A DNA stretch of 64,000 bases from Sipunculus nudus. Its lineage: Eukaryota; Annelida; Sipuncula; Golfingiida; Sipunculidae. Both the position numbers and the translations under genes were made by a program. Under the pieces are notes generated by a model. It saw nothing but the letters and a program-made list of their open reading frames with translations, was not told the DNA's origin and ran no database searches. This document shows, piece by piece, positions 48,104 to 60,900 of this stretch. Every line of letters starts with the position of its first letter. Position 1 is the stretch's first letter. The DNA lies in NCBI GenBank assembly GCA_026874595.1, contig CM049315.1:15504164-15568163 (forward strand). Direction: 5' to 3'.

Positions 48104-50399
48104 TATATATATATATTTATATATATATATATAATATGTATTTCGTACAAGAAGAGTACATAATTTGAAGAAGGTTAATAATAATCACAATCAAGAAAAA
48201 AAACTTGTAATTCAATTCGGAAACACATCACTCAACCGTTAGCTGAGGGATGAAATAATCAACGAAACTTTGTCCTTAACGTCAGTTATGCCATCTCTTA
48301 TATTCACTAAGTTGTGAAGGATCCTTCCTATATAGCCTTTTCCTCGTCATGGATTTCTGGTAACGTTACTTTGCAAGACAGTTCATTCAATTTAATACAT
48401 TAATTTTGTATTGTTGCACAAAAGTAACCTAGTTTGTCGCCAATAAAACTAGAAAAATCATCTTTCCCTCTGTGAGCTATAAAAGAAACAAGTAAATACA
48501 CATTTTCAGTATGCTACATTTTACCAGTAGCGTATATTTTTTTTATAAATGTATGAAGTCTTGTGTAGAACAGACCAGATTTGGTTACCTGGCTGTACAA
48601 AATACTGTGCCATAACATCGCTGCTATTTGCGTGCATTTATCCGAATCCCATGACTCACTTGGCTACGTGTTTTTATCATTATCATTCCCATGTCCATAT
48701 TTTATTCGTCAAATTTATCAATTTTCTTTAAAAAATATAAGCAAACTGCAGGCAATTTTAGGTTTTAGTAAACGAATTGAATTTTGTCTTTAACTTCCGT
48801 TTATTAAAATAGGCAGGTAAACATGTGAAGCCCACCCCCCCCCCCCCATATCAAGCTTAATAATCGCATATATTGGAGAATGAGAGCTTACCGGCCTCTC
48901 CGGCAAAGTCAGTGACATCATCCTGTCATGTTGATTAGCAAGAAACTAAAACAATACGCATCACGCAACAGCGGCAATCAGTTCCACGCATGTTACCGAA
49001 ATGAAGTGCAATTTACTTCACGGAAATGGCAAGATTTTTTTTCTAAAGATGTTAAGTGTTTATTTTTGTCACACGGGGAATAATTGAGATGATGATGAAG
49101 GTGCGACCATGTCTTGCATTGCAAATGAATTAAGCTTTTTGCCAGAACAGTATGGTATTATTAACGAACAGAGTAGGGATAAAATCTGTGAGTAATAAAC
49201 TAGATCCAAGAGGATTTCGTTGAGCCATTAGGCCCCTTCGTCCGTGTTGTTAAATCTGTATGAACCTCTAAATCAAGCGGGTAAGCGAAAACCTTATCAA
49301 CCTTATTACCAGTGACGAAAACTGTATAAGTTAAATATATATGAATATATATGTTTATGTATTTGTATACATATATATAAAACATTTAATGTTTACACAT
49401 TGGGTCCCTGTGGTAGATCTTTGACCGGACCTACTCACCTACCAGGTATATATATGCATGAAATGTAGTGTATTCTCTATAAAATGTTATGGTGTCGCTC
49501 AATATTTCGTTCTAAAACCGTTTGCTTAGTCCTGTACACAAGCTGATAGAGGCTTGCATCGGGCACGCTGTGGCTTAATAAACAACACATCTTGCATGCC
49601 AACGGGTGCCGTACCGCGCAATTTTATAAATCAATCTTCGCAATTTTCCAACCGTTATTTCTTCCGTGATTTTTCTTTTATGTTTTTCTCCTTGTTTGGA
49701 AATCGCGGTCTTGTTATAGCAAACCGATACACGTGGGCCCTGTTCACTCACACACAGAACTATAACAAAGAATAAAACACGAGAAACAGAAATATTAAGC
49801 CCTTGTGTGGGGATGCTTTGGCTTGGAAACCTTTGCATTCAGTGGTGAATAGCTAAGAACGTGAGACAATACACATATTATTGTAAATGAATATGAACCT
49901 TTAGACCAATGTATGTTCTGGGTGTGTGTGGGGGGGGGCACGTTTGTCTCCCCCTATTTGTTTGTATTTGTGTTTGTTAATGGCGACATGCGACCTGTGA
50001 CATGTGACCATGCGACATAGTTTGGTTGCAAAATGACAGCCCCCATAAGCGGTTTCGAGAAACTTGGAGAAATAAACCTGCCAGGGTTCGATAAAGTCGT
50101 GGCGAGGCGACACGAAAGTACTCCAAGGACAGCGTCCATGCGAGAATCCCTCCACAGCGATTGTTTGGAGGCAAGGACGTGGGTTTAGAGCGGAATAGCG
50201 CTTTTTTTCGGACAACGCCCAAATAAAAGTAGAACTATATAATGTTAGTCCGAGCGGACATAATTTTTCATTATCTCGAAATCGACTAATACTGAAGTCA
50301 AATTTGGCAGATGACGAGGTAGGTTACCAGTTGTTTGTTGTCATTGATTGGAAAGGGTGGACTTGTCATACGACAGTCACGGCATGTTTGCGGTCTGTA
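46401..50399. other. Non-coding stretch
   Basis: It contains (TA)n/(GT)n at 47383-47424, a long (TA)n tract at 48057-48135, a C-tract at 48834-48847 and only short unrecognised ORFs. Confidence 0.5.
48057..48135. repeat. (TA)n microsatellite, about 38 units
   Basis: TA dinucleotides with two short interruptions (TAAATA, TTTATA). Confidence 0.95.
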
Positions 50400-50799
50400 T
50401 TAGGCCACACGGACAAAGATCTGCACTCTGCGATGTCCCATCTTTTCATATCTGCTATGAAGCGGCCACAGCCGATCCATAAATGGTCTATTCAGCTGTA
50501 GCCAGGACTTTCTGTGAAGGTTGCTACCTGGAGGCCGAGAGACCAAAGTTTTTATACATGACTTGAGTGCCTCAGGTACCACTGGATCTGCAGGACTCAC
50601 TGCTTCCACGTTCTCCAAAAATGAGCGCAGGGGTTCTTTGAGCTCAGGGTGCTGGAGTTTTCTCCTCTAACAGGATGCAATGTAGGAGGTGGCTTTGCTG
50701 TGAAGCATTTTGATACAATCGTCTACAAATGTTATCCCAAAGTTCCTTGGTTGTTTGAATCCCGGACAAGACTGCTAGTTGATACAGTTGAATTATATC
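50400..50799 (-). pseudogene. Frameshifted coding relic of unknown family
   Basis: On the minus strand one frame (50790-50647) reads LYQLAVLSGIQTTKELWDNI and onward to ...LLEEKTPAP, then a stop at 50646-50644. Skipping one base (50646) the next frame continues ELKEPLRSFLENVEAVSPAD... through HRKSWLQLNRPFMDRLW to a stop at 50402-50400. Both halves have protein-like composition (Trp, Cys, charged helices), and the joint is smooth across the frameshift, so I read it as an eroded or retro-copied exon, or a sequencing error in a real exon. I do not recognise the family. GCA/GTGAGT at about 50603 could be a cryptic donor. Confidence 0.35.
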
Positions 50800-52370
50800 T
50801 TGTTAAATATTGAAGAACCATTCTTTTATAAGTAACCTTAAATGCTGGGAAGAGGTGCCAAGGCAAATCAACCTCATGAAGTTTGCCCATATCACGCAGA
50901 CTATAAACCTAAGTAACCTAATTTCCCGGTTTCTAACATGTCATCAAAGGTTTCTTGAAGTCATGTCAGATCAGAATACTAACTGGCAACTAGTCCCGGC
51001 CTGTTTAATATGTTACCTTATTAAAAGTGTAGTTTTTTAGAACTCAAACTGAATTTATAAGAATACAATGCAGTATGTTGTTATATTTTTTTCTAAATAT
51101 AACAATGATTTAACTCAAACATAAACCTTACATTTGGGAAAGGAATATTTTTGGGTACTTTCGACAGCAGTTCCAACCTAGAAATTATTCAATGTAAGCT
51201 TCTCTTTCTTTTAGTGATTATTAATCGGAAAAGGTAAGATACATTAGTATTTCATTCCCATTTTTAGGGGTATTACCTCACATCATGCAAAAGCATCAGG
51301 TACAAGGCCAAAATGAGACCATCAAATACATATCGTGCATAATGTTTATCTTATACACACAGTAGTTAGTATTTTAGTACGACAAGGTACAAAAACCACG
51401 GCCTTAGCTGACGCAGACGATGACATTTCATATTTCTCTCGGATGTAAAGACTGTTTGCAAGAACTGGAACTAAACCCGACATAAATGACACAGTGAAAA
51501 GACTAAATTCTTAACGTGTTTGTCTGAAGCAGTTGGGCGTCAAGATTTTTATCCTCTACAATGTGCGGGTCACAAGTCATATTAAAATAAACAATTATAA
51601 CAAGATCCTTTTTGCAATTTTTTAAGATGTATTATATCGAGTTACGGCAGCATGACGCAGGTTCTAACAAGCCGAAAATGAGTTTTCATCAAACCCACGG
51701 AGACCCCGTTTCCGCCTTATTGTGAGGGATAAAAACAAACGTACCTGGTTTAGATTAACCTACAGGGATGTACGACACATTTATTTTATCATTGTCCGAT
51801 ATTTGTGTGCATAGATACGTAATAACGAAAAGGATCTTACTTATCAAGCACATTTTACAAGACGAGATTTTTACAGGTTTTACTGTGTATATAGGAAAAG
51901 ATACGTTGGCATAACAATCTCTGTAAATCCTTTGATTACAAAAGTAAATAACACGAAATCAAATACAAATGTTATGAGCTTTTCAGCTATCTTTCTTTGT
52001 AGAAACGTCGTGTTGCAACTAGCGTGTACTTGGTCGTAGTCGATCCTTGTGGGGGACAGAAGATAACGTCACGAACTGGTTTACTCTTTAAAAAAAAAAC
52101 AAAAAAATGTAACGCTGGTCTAAATTTATTCAAGAAAGGATCTTAAAGAGGAAAAATAAATAATGCCCGAGAAAGCACAGGAAAATTCGTTGAGTTTATT
52201 GTACCAGTCATGAGAACTGGCATTAAAGCAGCAAGGGTTAGGAAGCTTGTTAGAACTAAGAGCTTGTTTTCTTTTGTTCATTAGAGCCCATTCCCCTTCA
52301 CTATCACGGGCTTTGTCTCTAGTGTCAATAGACCTGTGACGTGAATGAAGCTGACGGATCTCACCCTTAA
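50800..52370. other. Non-coding AT-rich stretch
   Basis: No convincing gene or repeat. Confidence 0.5.
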
Positions 52371-52375
52371 CCCTA

Positions 52376-52512
52376 CCGAAAATAGAACAAATTCTGAAGC
52401 GTATCGGGACGAAACACATTAGCGGGTCGCAACTGTTGTTTGCACGGAGTCTCCCTTGTTTTGTCAGCTGTCAGGGTATAATCCGTGCTGCCTCGCGGGC
52501 CAGGGAACATTA
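52376..52512 (+). repeat. Dispersed repeat pair, copy 1
   Basis: TCTGAAGCG.ATC, ACACATTAGCGG, TGTTTGCAC.GA and TTTTGTCAGCTGTCAGGGT are shared in order with 63062-63200, in the same orientation. More distant similarity (CACCCTTAACCCTACC / AACCCTTAACCAACC) extends upstream. Confidence 0.75.
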
Positions 52513-54447
52513 CCGTCTAATATTTATTGTTTGCCTAGTGTTAATTTTCCTTTCCATCTCAGTAAAACCACCCTGTCAAACAGAAAAAAACTAGCATTCA
52601 CACTCTTTAATTCTGCGTTTTTACATAGAAATGCCTTGTTTCAAATCCTCGATAATTAAGAATTATTATTATTAGAAGGTACTTTATTTTACCCACAGTT
52701 TTATGTCACTGAAAACAACATTAATAGTTTAACATCTTGATATATTGGATATCAAATTTATTCTTTGTTGTTAATTTCCTTGATTTATAATTAAAAATTC
52801 ATGCATTTTATAATTCACAGACGTGTTTGCTTTAGGAAACCCATAAAGGGCAACTGGCTTGCATTTGTTAATAAATTAAATTCTTAATGGAAACGGTTGC
52901 TTCAGAATAGGCAATTATAATCCTGGTAAAACTTGGTTTGAATATCCTGAACGTATATGCCCTGATAAGTTAAAAAATGACTTCATTGGATGGGATACTA
53001 TGACGTCAGACTTCTCTCCTCAGCAAGTACAAACAAACCGCATATCGAACATATAATTTATTTTACTTTCCTCATTCCCTTTATATATGTTTCTGAAATC
53101 ACATTACCAGGAAATGCAAAACCTCGTTAAACATTAATAAATTTTTTGCCTTTGCATTCCGATAAAAGTTTGATATTCCAATTGGCAACTAAGATCTGAA
53201 GATTCTATCGGTGACTTCCTTCCGCTATGCCTTGTATATCGTACAGTGCGTCACCTTCAGTCCGTTAAGACCAATATAATCAATATTCTTTTATAATTTG
53301 AAGACTTGTGAGACATACGCATGCAAGATATTGTTTACCGATACGTACGGATACTAGTTTATAATTTCCTTAAAAAGGTTTGTTTACTTTTTAGATAAGG
53401 ATTAAAATGAACGTTTCGTTAAAAAGTATTTTAATCAGCATTCTATACACGGAAAATGAAGGAATCTTAGAGGGCTAATCGGTAGTATATTTCATATTCC
53501 ATGTAACTTTGCTCAGAGCTCATATACAGACATCGAAATCGCCTTTACTTTTAAACCTAATTGAAATGCAATGTTTCTGTTACTTTCTGTGACAGGTGCG
53601 TCCTTATTTTCAAAACGAGACATGCCAAACAGACATAACACATATTATTTATGAAATTATGAAATTTCCTTCAGGTGAGTATGCTATTCAGTGTAAGTAG
53701 AACAGATTTACGTACCGTCAATTACTTGCAGTGATTTGTTGAAATGCTGCAAAATCTTTTGTCTCACAACATTGGCGTTAAGGCTTGTTGTCGTCAGGGT
53801 TTCTGTACAATTGTCACACCGCCGAAAGAATGGACTTTCCAGGTTGTTATAAACGGTGGAATAAACCGGCTGAAAACTACACATACACGCAAAACGATGG
53901 GGAAAATGTTGTAACATAAACAATAAAATTATAATCAAATTCAAACTTGCTATACTTTGGAGAGGCGTTGCACATGCAAAATATGAAGCTCCTTAGAGTC
54001 CATATGATTACACAAATTCACTGAGTCCTACCAAATCCTGACACTCGCCGTAAGCACATATCACACAGAAAGTATACTTGTCAACACGGCCGCTGGTCAC
54101 ATGATCGTCGCGCACGTGACTTAGGTATGCACAGCCTTCTCTGTAACATCACTCAGACAATGTCTGTCACTGCAGTATTTTCCCATAATGTATACAGCAC
54201 TCAGTACCCGAATATGCCACGACAATATTCACAATATTCGGTATCATTCACAATGATCCGGGTATCAATTGTCCTCGTCTGTTTGCTAGGCGTCACCACA
54301 GCAGAAACACAAGTCCTCCTGTTAACACAACTCCTAACAAGAACTCTTTTACTATTGGTATTTCGCCCATACTCCGGGTGTTGAAAGTTTCTAAGCTATT
54401 TTAGTGCCGAAAACGAGTACCTGTGTCCCTACGCTAACATTGATACT
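52513..54447. other. Non-coding stretch
   Basis: CACATGATCGTCGCGCACGTGACTTAGG lies within 54098-54125, a CpG-bearing patch with two E-box-like CACGTG/CATG motifs (longest quoted run split: CACATGATCGTC / GCGCACGTGAC). The 85-codon ORF at 54127-54384 begins there; it has a hydrophobic stretch but no known domain. Confidence 0.4.
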
Positions 54448-54600
54448 GTTACGAAGACAAATTGCTCAGGGGAAAAATACTGGGCCGATCCTGGATTTGA
54501 ACCCATGTTGGTGGCGCACAAGTCCGGCGTACCAACCGCTTCGCTAGCAAAGCAAGCTTCACTAGCGAGACAGTTCGGTCCGCTTTTATGTCACCCCGTA
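54448..54600 (-). mobile_element. tRNA-derived SINE-like element, copy 2
   Basis: This matches 9539-9692. The box A half is practically identical (TCGCTAGCAAAGCAAGCTTC, CAGTTCGGTCCGCTTTTATG on the plus strand). Box B is mutated (GATTTGAACCC on the plus strand). It starts GTTACGAAGACAAAT; the right end stops at CCCCGTA, missing the final AC. Confidence 0.75.
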
Positions 54601-55094
54601 TTAATACATGATACCGCATACCAATATACAATAAATTATAGAAACTATCATCTAGTTATACTGTCCTTACTTGAATGTTCAATAAAATGGTTAAGTCACA
54701 TTAAATCATATATTTAGGTTTATTGAGAAAAATATATTTCATGACAGATTTAATTTTTGACACATGACAGAATAAAAGAATTAGACAGTTCATCACGCAA
54801 GCAAGAAACGAAAAATTCCAACCAACCCCTCTCCTAGTTGTTTTTGCAAGGGTCATTGAGGAAAATTTACCGAGTGTAGTATTACATATTTTATTGTTCA
54901 TTTTATTTTTCTGTTAAGTAGGCATTGATACATTTTTTTATGTAAATGAATATCGAAGAAAATCTGTTTTGTGAACAGACAGAACAAATGTTGGTTATTA
55001 CCTGCGGTAAGTTGCAGGGATTACACGAATGTCAAGCAAACTTACCTTTGTCCTTTGAATTAGAAATGTTAGTAGGGTAAAACCAGCCGATAGA
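54601..55094. other. Non-coding AT-rich stretch
   Basis: Nothing gene-like between the SINE copy and the satellite. Confidence 0.5.
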
Positions 55095-56261
55095 CTATCG
55101 ATACGTTGACCAAGTGTTGGACTGGCCGAGTGCCGATAGTTATCACGAAATTGGCAGTCGAATATCCCATGTCGCTGATTTGTGTGATAAAAGATTTTCG
55201 CATGCGAATATCGCTTGTGAACATGAAACTGGCGTACAAATATCTAAGGTCGTGGCTCATCATTGGACAAATATGTATGAACTATATGAGGTGAATCCAC
55301 GTTGACCAGCTGCCGAACTGTCCGAGCGCCGATAGTTTTCCCGAATTTCCCTGGTGAATATCGACTGTCGCGGATTTGTGTGATATTCGATATTCGCATG
55401 CGAATGTCGCTTGTCAGCGTGATATTAGCGTTTCGAATACCTAAGGCCATAACCCATCATTGCCCGAATATATATGAATTATACCAGGTCAATTCTTGTG
55501 ACTAGCTGCGGAACTGGACGAGCGCCGATAGTTTTCCCGAATTCCCCTGGTGAATATCAAATGTCGCGGATTTTTGTGATATTCGATATTCGCATGCGAA
55601 TGTCGCTTGTCAGCGTGATATTTGCGTATCGAATACCTAAGGTCATAACCCATCATTGCCCGAATATATATGAATTATACTAGGTCAATTCTTGTGACTA
55701 GCTGCGGAACTGGACGAGCGCCGATAGTTTTCCCGAATTTCCCTGGTGAATATCGACTGTCGCGGATTTGTGTGATATTCAATATTCGCATGCGAATGTC
55801 GCTTGTCAGCGTGATATTTGCGTATCGAATACCTAAGGTCATAACCCATCATTTCCCGAATATATATGAATTATACCAGGTCAATTCTTGTGACCAGCTG
55901 CCGAACTGGACGAGCGCCGATAGTTTTCTAGAATTCCCCCGGTGAATATCGAATGTCGTTGATTTGTGTGATATTCGATATTCGCATGTGAATGTGGCTT
56001 GTGTGCGTGTAATGAGCATGCGAATATCTAAGGTCATGGTACGTCGTTGCCCGTATATGTGTATATATTGACAGGGGAACTGTTCCAGGTGAATCTACGT
56101 TGACCAGGTGACAAACTGGCCGAACGGCGAAAGTGTTCCCGAATTTCGCTGGTGAATATCGAATGTCGCTGATTTGTGTGATATTCGATATTCGCATGCG
56201 AATGTCGAATGTAGCTTTGTGGTATTGATATATGAAATTCAAATGTCGCTAAGTATTGTGT
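55095..56261. repeat. 196-bp satellite, about six units
   Basis: The landmark GAC(C/T)A(G/A)(C/G)TG occurs at 55108, 55304, 55500, 55696 and 55892 (exactly 196 bp each) and at 56102 (210 bp, with an insertion). Each central unit contains GATATTCGATATTCGCATGC + GAATGTCGCTTGTCAGCG, whose core ATTCGCATGCGAAT is a perfect palindrome. The middle copies are nearly identical and the edges diverged. ORFs of 62-104 codons across it follow the repeat period and are not genes. Confidence 0.95.
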
Positions 56262-57110
56262 TATCCTGTTACAGGTGCTCTTTTTATTGTGTGACATGGG
56301 TGTAACTCGTGTAATAGTTGCACTCTCAGTTTAATCCGTACTGGTTGAACTCTCGTTGTCATGCTAGCTTGTGGCTTTCTCGCCTGGCCGGCCCGGGTCG
56401 GACTCACGTGTGGACCCTGGTATGTAGAGACACAGCGATGTTCTTCTAGATGACTCCTGTAACGCGTGTTTACTGTGTATTATGTTAGATCCGTTAGACT
56501 GTTCGAGAAGTGGAAAATTCTCAGCCTGGGGCAAGAAGTTATAAATAGGGGGCTGTGTTTTAGAGCCAAAAGAGAGGTGAAGAATATTCCGGTGGGCACA
56601 GACGTGTTTATGTCAGTTTGAGGGACCTGTCCGATTATCCAGTAATTTCAGGGATTCTACTATTACTAACTCTATAGCATTTAATGCTGCCTGCCTCAAG
56701 TTTACTTTCTGGATTGTTACAAGAGCTTTTCATTGGACTGTTATTCTCCGAGAGGATTGGTGTGGACCTTTCATCCGGCATATACATTTAAAAGGAATTA
56801 TCATTGTGACAGTGGTGGTATTCAGGTACTGTGCTCTTTGTTTATTAAGAGTGTGATTGTATTGATTTGTTGTTATACCTCTGTTATACTGTGTAATTGT
56901 ATTGATTTAGTGTATTGTAATGTTAGGGTTGTTTTAAGAATAAATTATAGTTATCTGTTAACAAAAAAAACACTGACTTCTTTATTCATTCCCCTAGACA
57001 TTTCACGTTGCCTAGTGTTACAGAATCTGATATTTTTATCTCCTTGACAAAATTTATGATCATCACGCATATGCATGTGATCTGTTGATATTAAGTTCCG
57101 TAACATATCC
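56262..57110 (+). mobile_element. LTR copy 3, solo LTR with 5-bp target duplication TATCC
   Basis: The LTR is 56267-57105: TGTTACAGGTGCTCTTTTTA at the start, AAGTTCCGTAACA at the end. It is flanked by TATCC at 56262-56266 and 57106-57110. Inside are TATAAATAGGGGGCTGTG at 56540, GACCTGTCCGATTA, AATAAA at 56939-56944 and TTCTTTATTCATTCCCC. With TG...CA termini, a 5-bp duplication and no internal region, this is a textbook solo LTR of a Ty3/Pao/Copia-class element; the class cannot be set without pol. It sits at the edge of the 196-bp satellite, with satellite-like sequence (GAATGTCGCATATCGAATAT) resuming after it. Confidence 0.9.
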
Positions 57111-57254
57111 AAATTGCAAATTATTGCCGTTATAACAGAACTTTAATTTGCCAAGGGAACACCAGAGGTGAGTCCCCGCTGTGTCAAACATGTGTCAAGA
57201 GAAAATGTTTCGAGTTTTGCCCGAATGTCGCATATCGAATATCGGATGTCACGA

Positions 57255-57257
<3 letters not shown>

Positions 57258-57304
<47 letters not shown>

Positions 57305-57327
57305 TTATTTATTTATTTATTTATTTT
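57258..57327. repeat. (TA)n-(TTTA)n microsatellite
   Basis: (TA)n to about 57300, then TTTATTTATTTA units. The same junction recurs at 57601-57650 in the duplication below. Confidence 0.95.
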
Positions 57328-57922
57328 TCATTTCAAATATCCCTGATTTGAGTGATATTTGAATGCGAATATCGAATATCGGTTCAATTTCAATCCCGTG
57401 TCTGAACATAGGGAAGGAATTAATTAAATATTTGCAAGTTATGGTTTAAGTGTGTGAGCAAAAGTCTAAGCGTGAGCTTTAATCCCCTTATAGTCGCATA
57501 GGCCTACCCATGATGCCGCTTTGTGTATGAACTCTATATATATATATAGACTCAACTTTAAATCAGCTCTGGACAGGGATATCCAAGTGTTGATGATGTT
57601 ATATATATATATATATATTTATTTATTTATTTATTTATTTATTTATTTTTCATATCAAATATCCCTGATTTGAGTGATATTTGAATGCGAATATCGAATA
57701 TCGGTTCAATTTCAATCCCGTGTCTGAACATAGGGAAGGAATTAATTAAATATTTGCAAGTTATGGTTTAAGTGTGTGAGCAAAAGTCTAAGCGTGAGCT
57801 TTAATCCCCTTATAGTCGCATAGGCCTACCCATTATGCCGCTTTGTGTATGAACTCTATATATATATATAGACTCAACTTTAAATCAGCTCTGGACAGGG
57901 ATATCCAAGTGTTGATGATGTT
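57279..57922. repeat. 322-bp tandem duplication, two nearly identical copies
   Basis: 57279-57600 and 57601-57922 are the same sequence, offset by exactly 322 bp. Outside the microsatellite I see only CATTTC/CATATC and CATGATG/CATTATG differences. Each copy has a (TA)n-(TTTA)n head, GAATGCGAATATCGAATATC (related to the 196-bp satellite), GGCCTACCCAT.ATGCCGC and ends TGTTGATGATGTT. Confidence 0.95.
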
Positions 57923-60900
57923 CACCTGAAACACGTGGCAACATCCACGTCCTAAAAATGCCTCCGAGAGCTGCAATGGACAACTGTCGGTCATGTGGCT
58001 GTCTGCTCTGTCTACCCATAGAGTGTGCGAATTTGGAGAATGTTATAAAAGGCTTATGAGACCTTAAGAATAAAGGATTGTTTATTCGACAGGACTTTAT
58101 GTAAAGTTTTGACAGGATTAGTGTGAGAGATATAAACGTAATTTATTTATACGGGGTGTACAATAAGTTATAATAACAAAATGCAAGGGACATCCAACCG
58201 CTCGGATGGTAGTCTGTAGAGTGCAGGATTTCCGTAGACAGGACTAGGATACCAAAAGTCATCACCTGTAGATAAGATATCGGAGCGAATCTCTCATGTC
58301 CTGTTGAGATTGTGCTATTGGTGTGTTTTGTACTGGGGGGTTCTCAGCACCTAAACGTTAGCCCTTGAACTAGTAATATAGATCCTATACATAAGCTTAT
58401 TGTTATATCAAGGTTTATATACATAAATATCTTCCAACTTTACCAAATGTATTTGTTAAATGCTTTCTAAGACACAGATGTCGCATTAGATCAATGCCAG
58501 TAAACATTGTAGACATTGTGCTGAAATTCCCATCTCAGCCCAAAATTGTCATTGAAATAAAAGATTCATCCTGAATCGATGAGGGGTCCTTGACCCTACC
58601 ATGGAATCAGAGTAAAGTTTATGACTGAGCAGCCCTGCTGGAAACCATATTCCCGTAATACAATATAAACAGTCGATAGTGCAATGTTTACATGTTTACA
58701 CTCCGTGTTATAGATGGTGAATAAGGCCGTTGTAGTAGCCTCATATACATCGATTCTACTTAATTTTCAGAAACGCTCATGTTTTATTTAGCGACTTTGA
58801 ACACAAAGACGGGGTGCGTTTAAACGCCATGTGTTCATTGCCCAGTGGACTGTGTGGGGGTTTCCATCCTCATACCTAAGCTCAACTTTAAGGTAGCTAA
58901 AATAATAAACGAAAGTCAGATGAAAAAATGGAAATTAAACCTTCACATTACTAAGGAAGCATTGCAATTCTGGAACACCCCAAAGGCATTCCATTTCCGG
59001 CCAGAATTTATGTCACACGTGACATGTGTTATGTTGAAGTTTTACGCTAAACTTTGCATTTTACCAGGGTCTGTGGTCTAGGAGCACAGATCACGAGTAC
59101 GAGTACCGGAATCACCAGAGGAACCGTGGGAATGATTACGGTCGACCTCAACCAGGTCCTGGTGCTTTGCAGTTGTTCTACCACTGTTCATAAATATCCT
59201 CATCAACAACTAATGAATTTGAAATTAATAAACTGCAGATAATTTAATAACATCTAATTGCTAATTAATAAAAAGAAATATTAAAGAATAATCACGAAAA
59301 TTGGGAAATTAGATAAAATGAGAGATATTGCAGCTCAACGGGGGGCCGTGCCGAAGGCGCCCCCTCTGGATAAGCAAAGGCAAATTAATGCATATATATA
59401 TATAAGTATTAACTAGACTAAGTGAAATTCTGGTTGCGACTTGGGGGGGGGGGGCGGCGGCGCCATGGCCCCCGGCTACGCCCCTGTTATTGTTGCAGGA
59501 GTCTTCCTGAATGTGTCAAAGGAATTAAAGTCTCCATTAGAAACGGGATATTCCTGACTTGTATTTAAATGCCAGTTGTTAACTTTCTTGTACTTAACTG
59601 GGACCAAATCGAAATATATCATAATTGTGCTACATCTCTTTATCTAAAAATTCTTCTGCTAATATTCCTCTCTCCTCCAGCGTCAGAAGCGCTGATTCTC
59701 AAATCAGAAAGAATGACTTGTGTTTTTTTTCCTACATGTCAAAACAGTGCTACAATAAAGCGGTAAACTAGGCCGTTGACGCCATCCTACATATTGTGCA
59801 GAAAGCAAACAACATTTTTAAACCTAAACAAACTTGAGCTTTGATATTTGAGTATGGGAAGAGGAATTGAAAACATGACACATCTGGTGTTACAGACAAT
59901 TACATTTCAGAATTCTCGGAGGTGAATAGGGTGTGTGCGGGGATTGGAAGGACACCAGCTGTGAATTACTCACACGTCAAACGTGTGACATAGTGAGAGC
60001 ACTGTTTTTTTTTTGTAAAGCAGCTGAGCGTCCATGCAGATTTGTTTATAGGAGGTCCTAGGACCAGTATACGAGCTCTCCAACAGTCGCCTCTTGTTAG
60101 AAATTTAAGTGGTGGCTTTTTTCTCCTAGATAAATATTAAATCCGTTAAATTAAAAAAAAGATGCAAATGGAAAAAAAATCCCCGGCGGTCTGGGCATCC
60201 CTCTTTTCTCTCTCAAGAGGAAGCGTACATGTATTTGAATGTGTTGCCAGCTGTTCATCAGTGTTATAGAAGAGACGCACTTACATCAGCATGAAATCTG
60301 CGGATATTTCTGAGGATTTTAGTTTAAATGGGCATACACCGAGTCAAAATCAGCGTATTTAGCACTTCGAATAAAGGCTTTAACATTTCATTTTAATTCA
60401 TATTTCATAACCTTCATATTTTATATTGCATCATCGTGCTCAAAGGACAATGTGATGTGGTCAATTTAAACAATATATTTGAAAAAAAATTGTTGAAGGG
60501 ATGTCAGTGAAGTTATATGGAAGTTAAGGGTGACATCCGTGGAACAATCCGCTAATTTTGAAGGTAATGTGTTTTTATGCCAATGATTCTTTAACATTGT
60601 GTGCTTGGGCATCTTTTCTTTTATATTTTAATACCTCTACTTGTGGGCAAATATAAACAATCTTATGAAAAATGAAAGTGTACACAAATTCAACAATAGC
60701 AACCTTGAATTTATGTAACAAAAATTAATCAAACTGTTGCGAAAAAAAATTAAATGCTAAATTAACAACTTTAAATGCAAATTTAATTATATAAATATCA
60801 TATCTAGTCAATCGCAAAAAAAGTACCATATGCATGCTTTTAAAGCATACTAGTAACCATAAATATGGTTAGTTAAAATTGTTATCATACTAATCATTAT

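Noticed and set aside
55302-55945. Series of similar ORFs beginning MNYTRSILVTSCGTG
   Set aside because: They repeat with the 196-bp satellite period and exist on both strands; no protein character.
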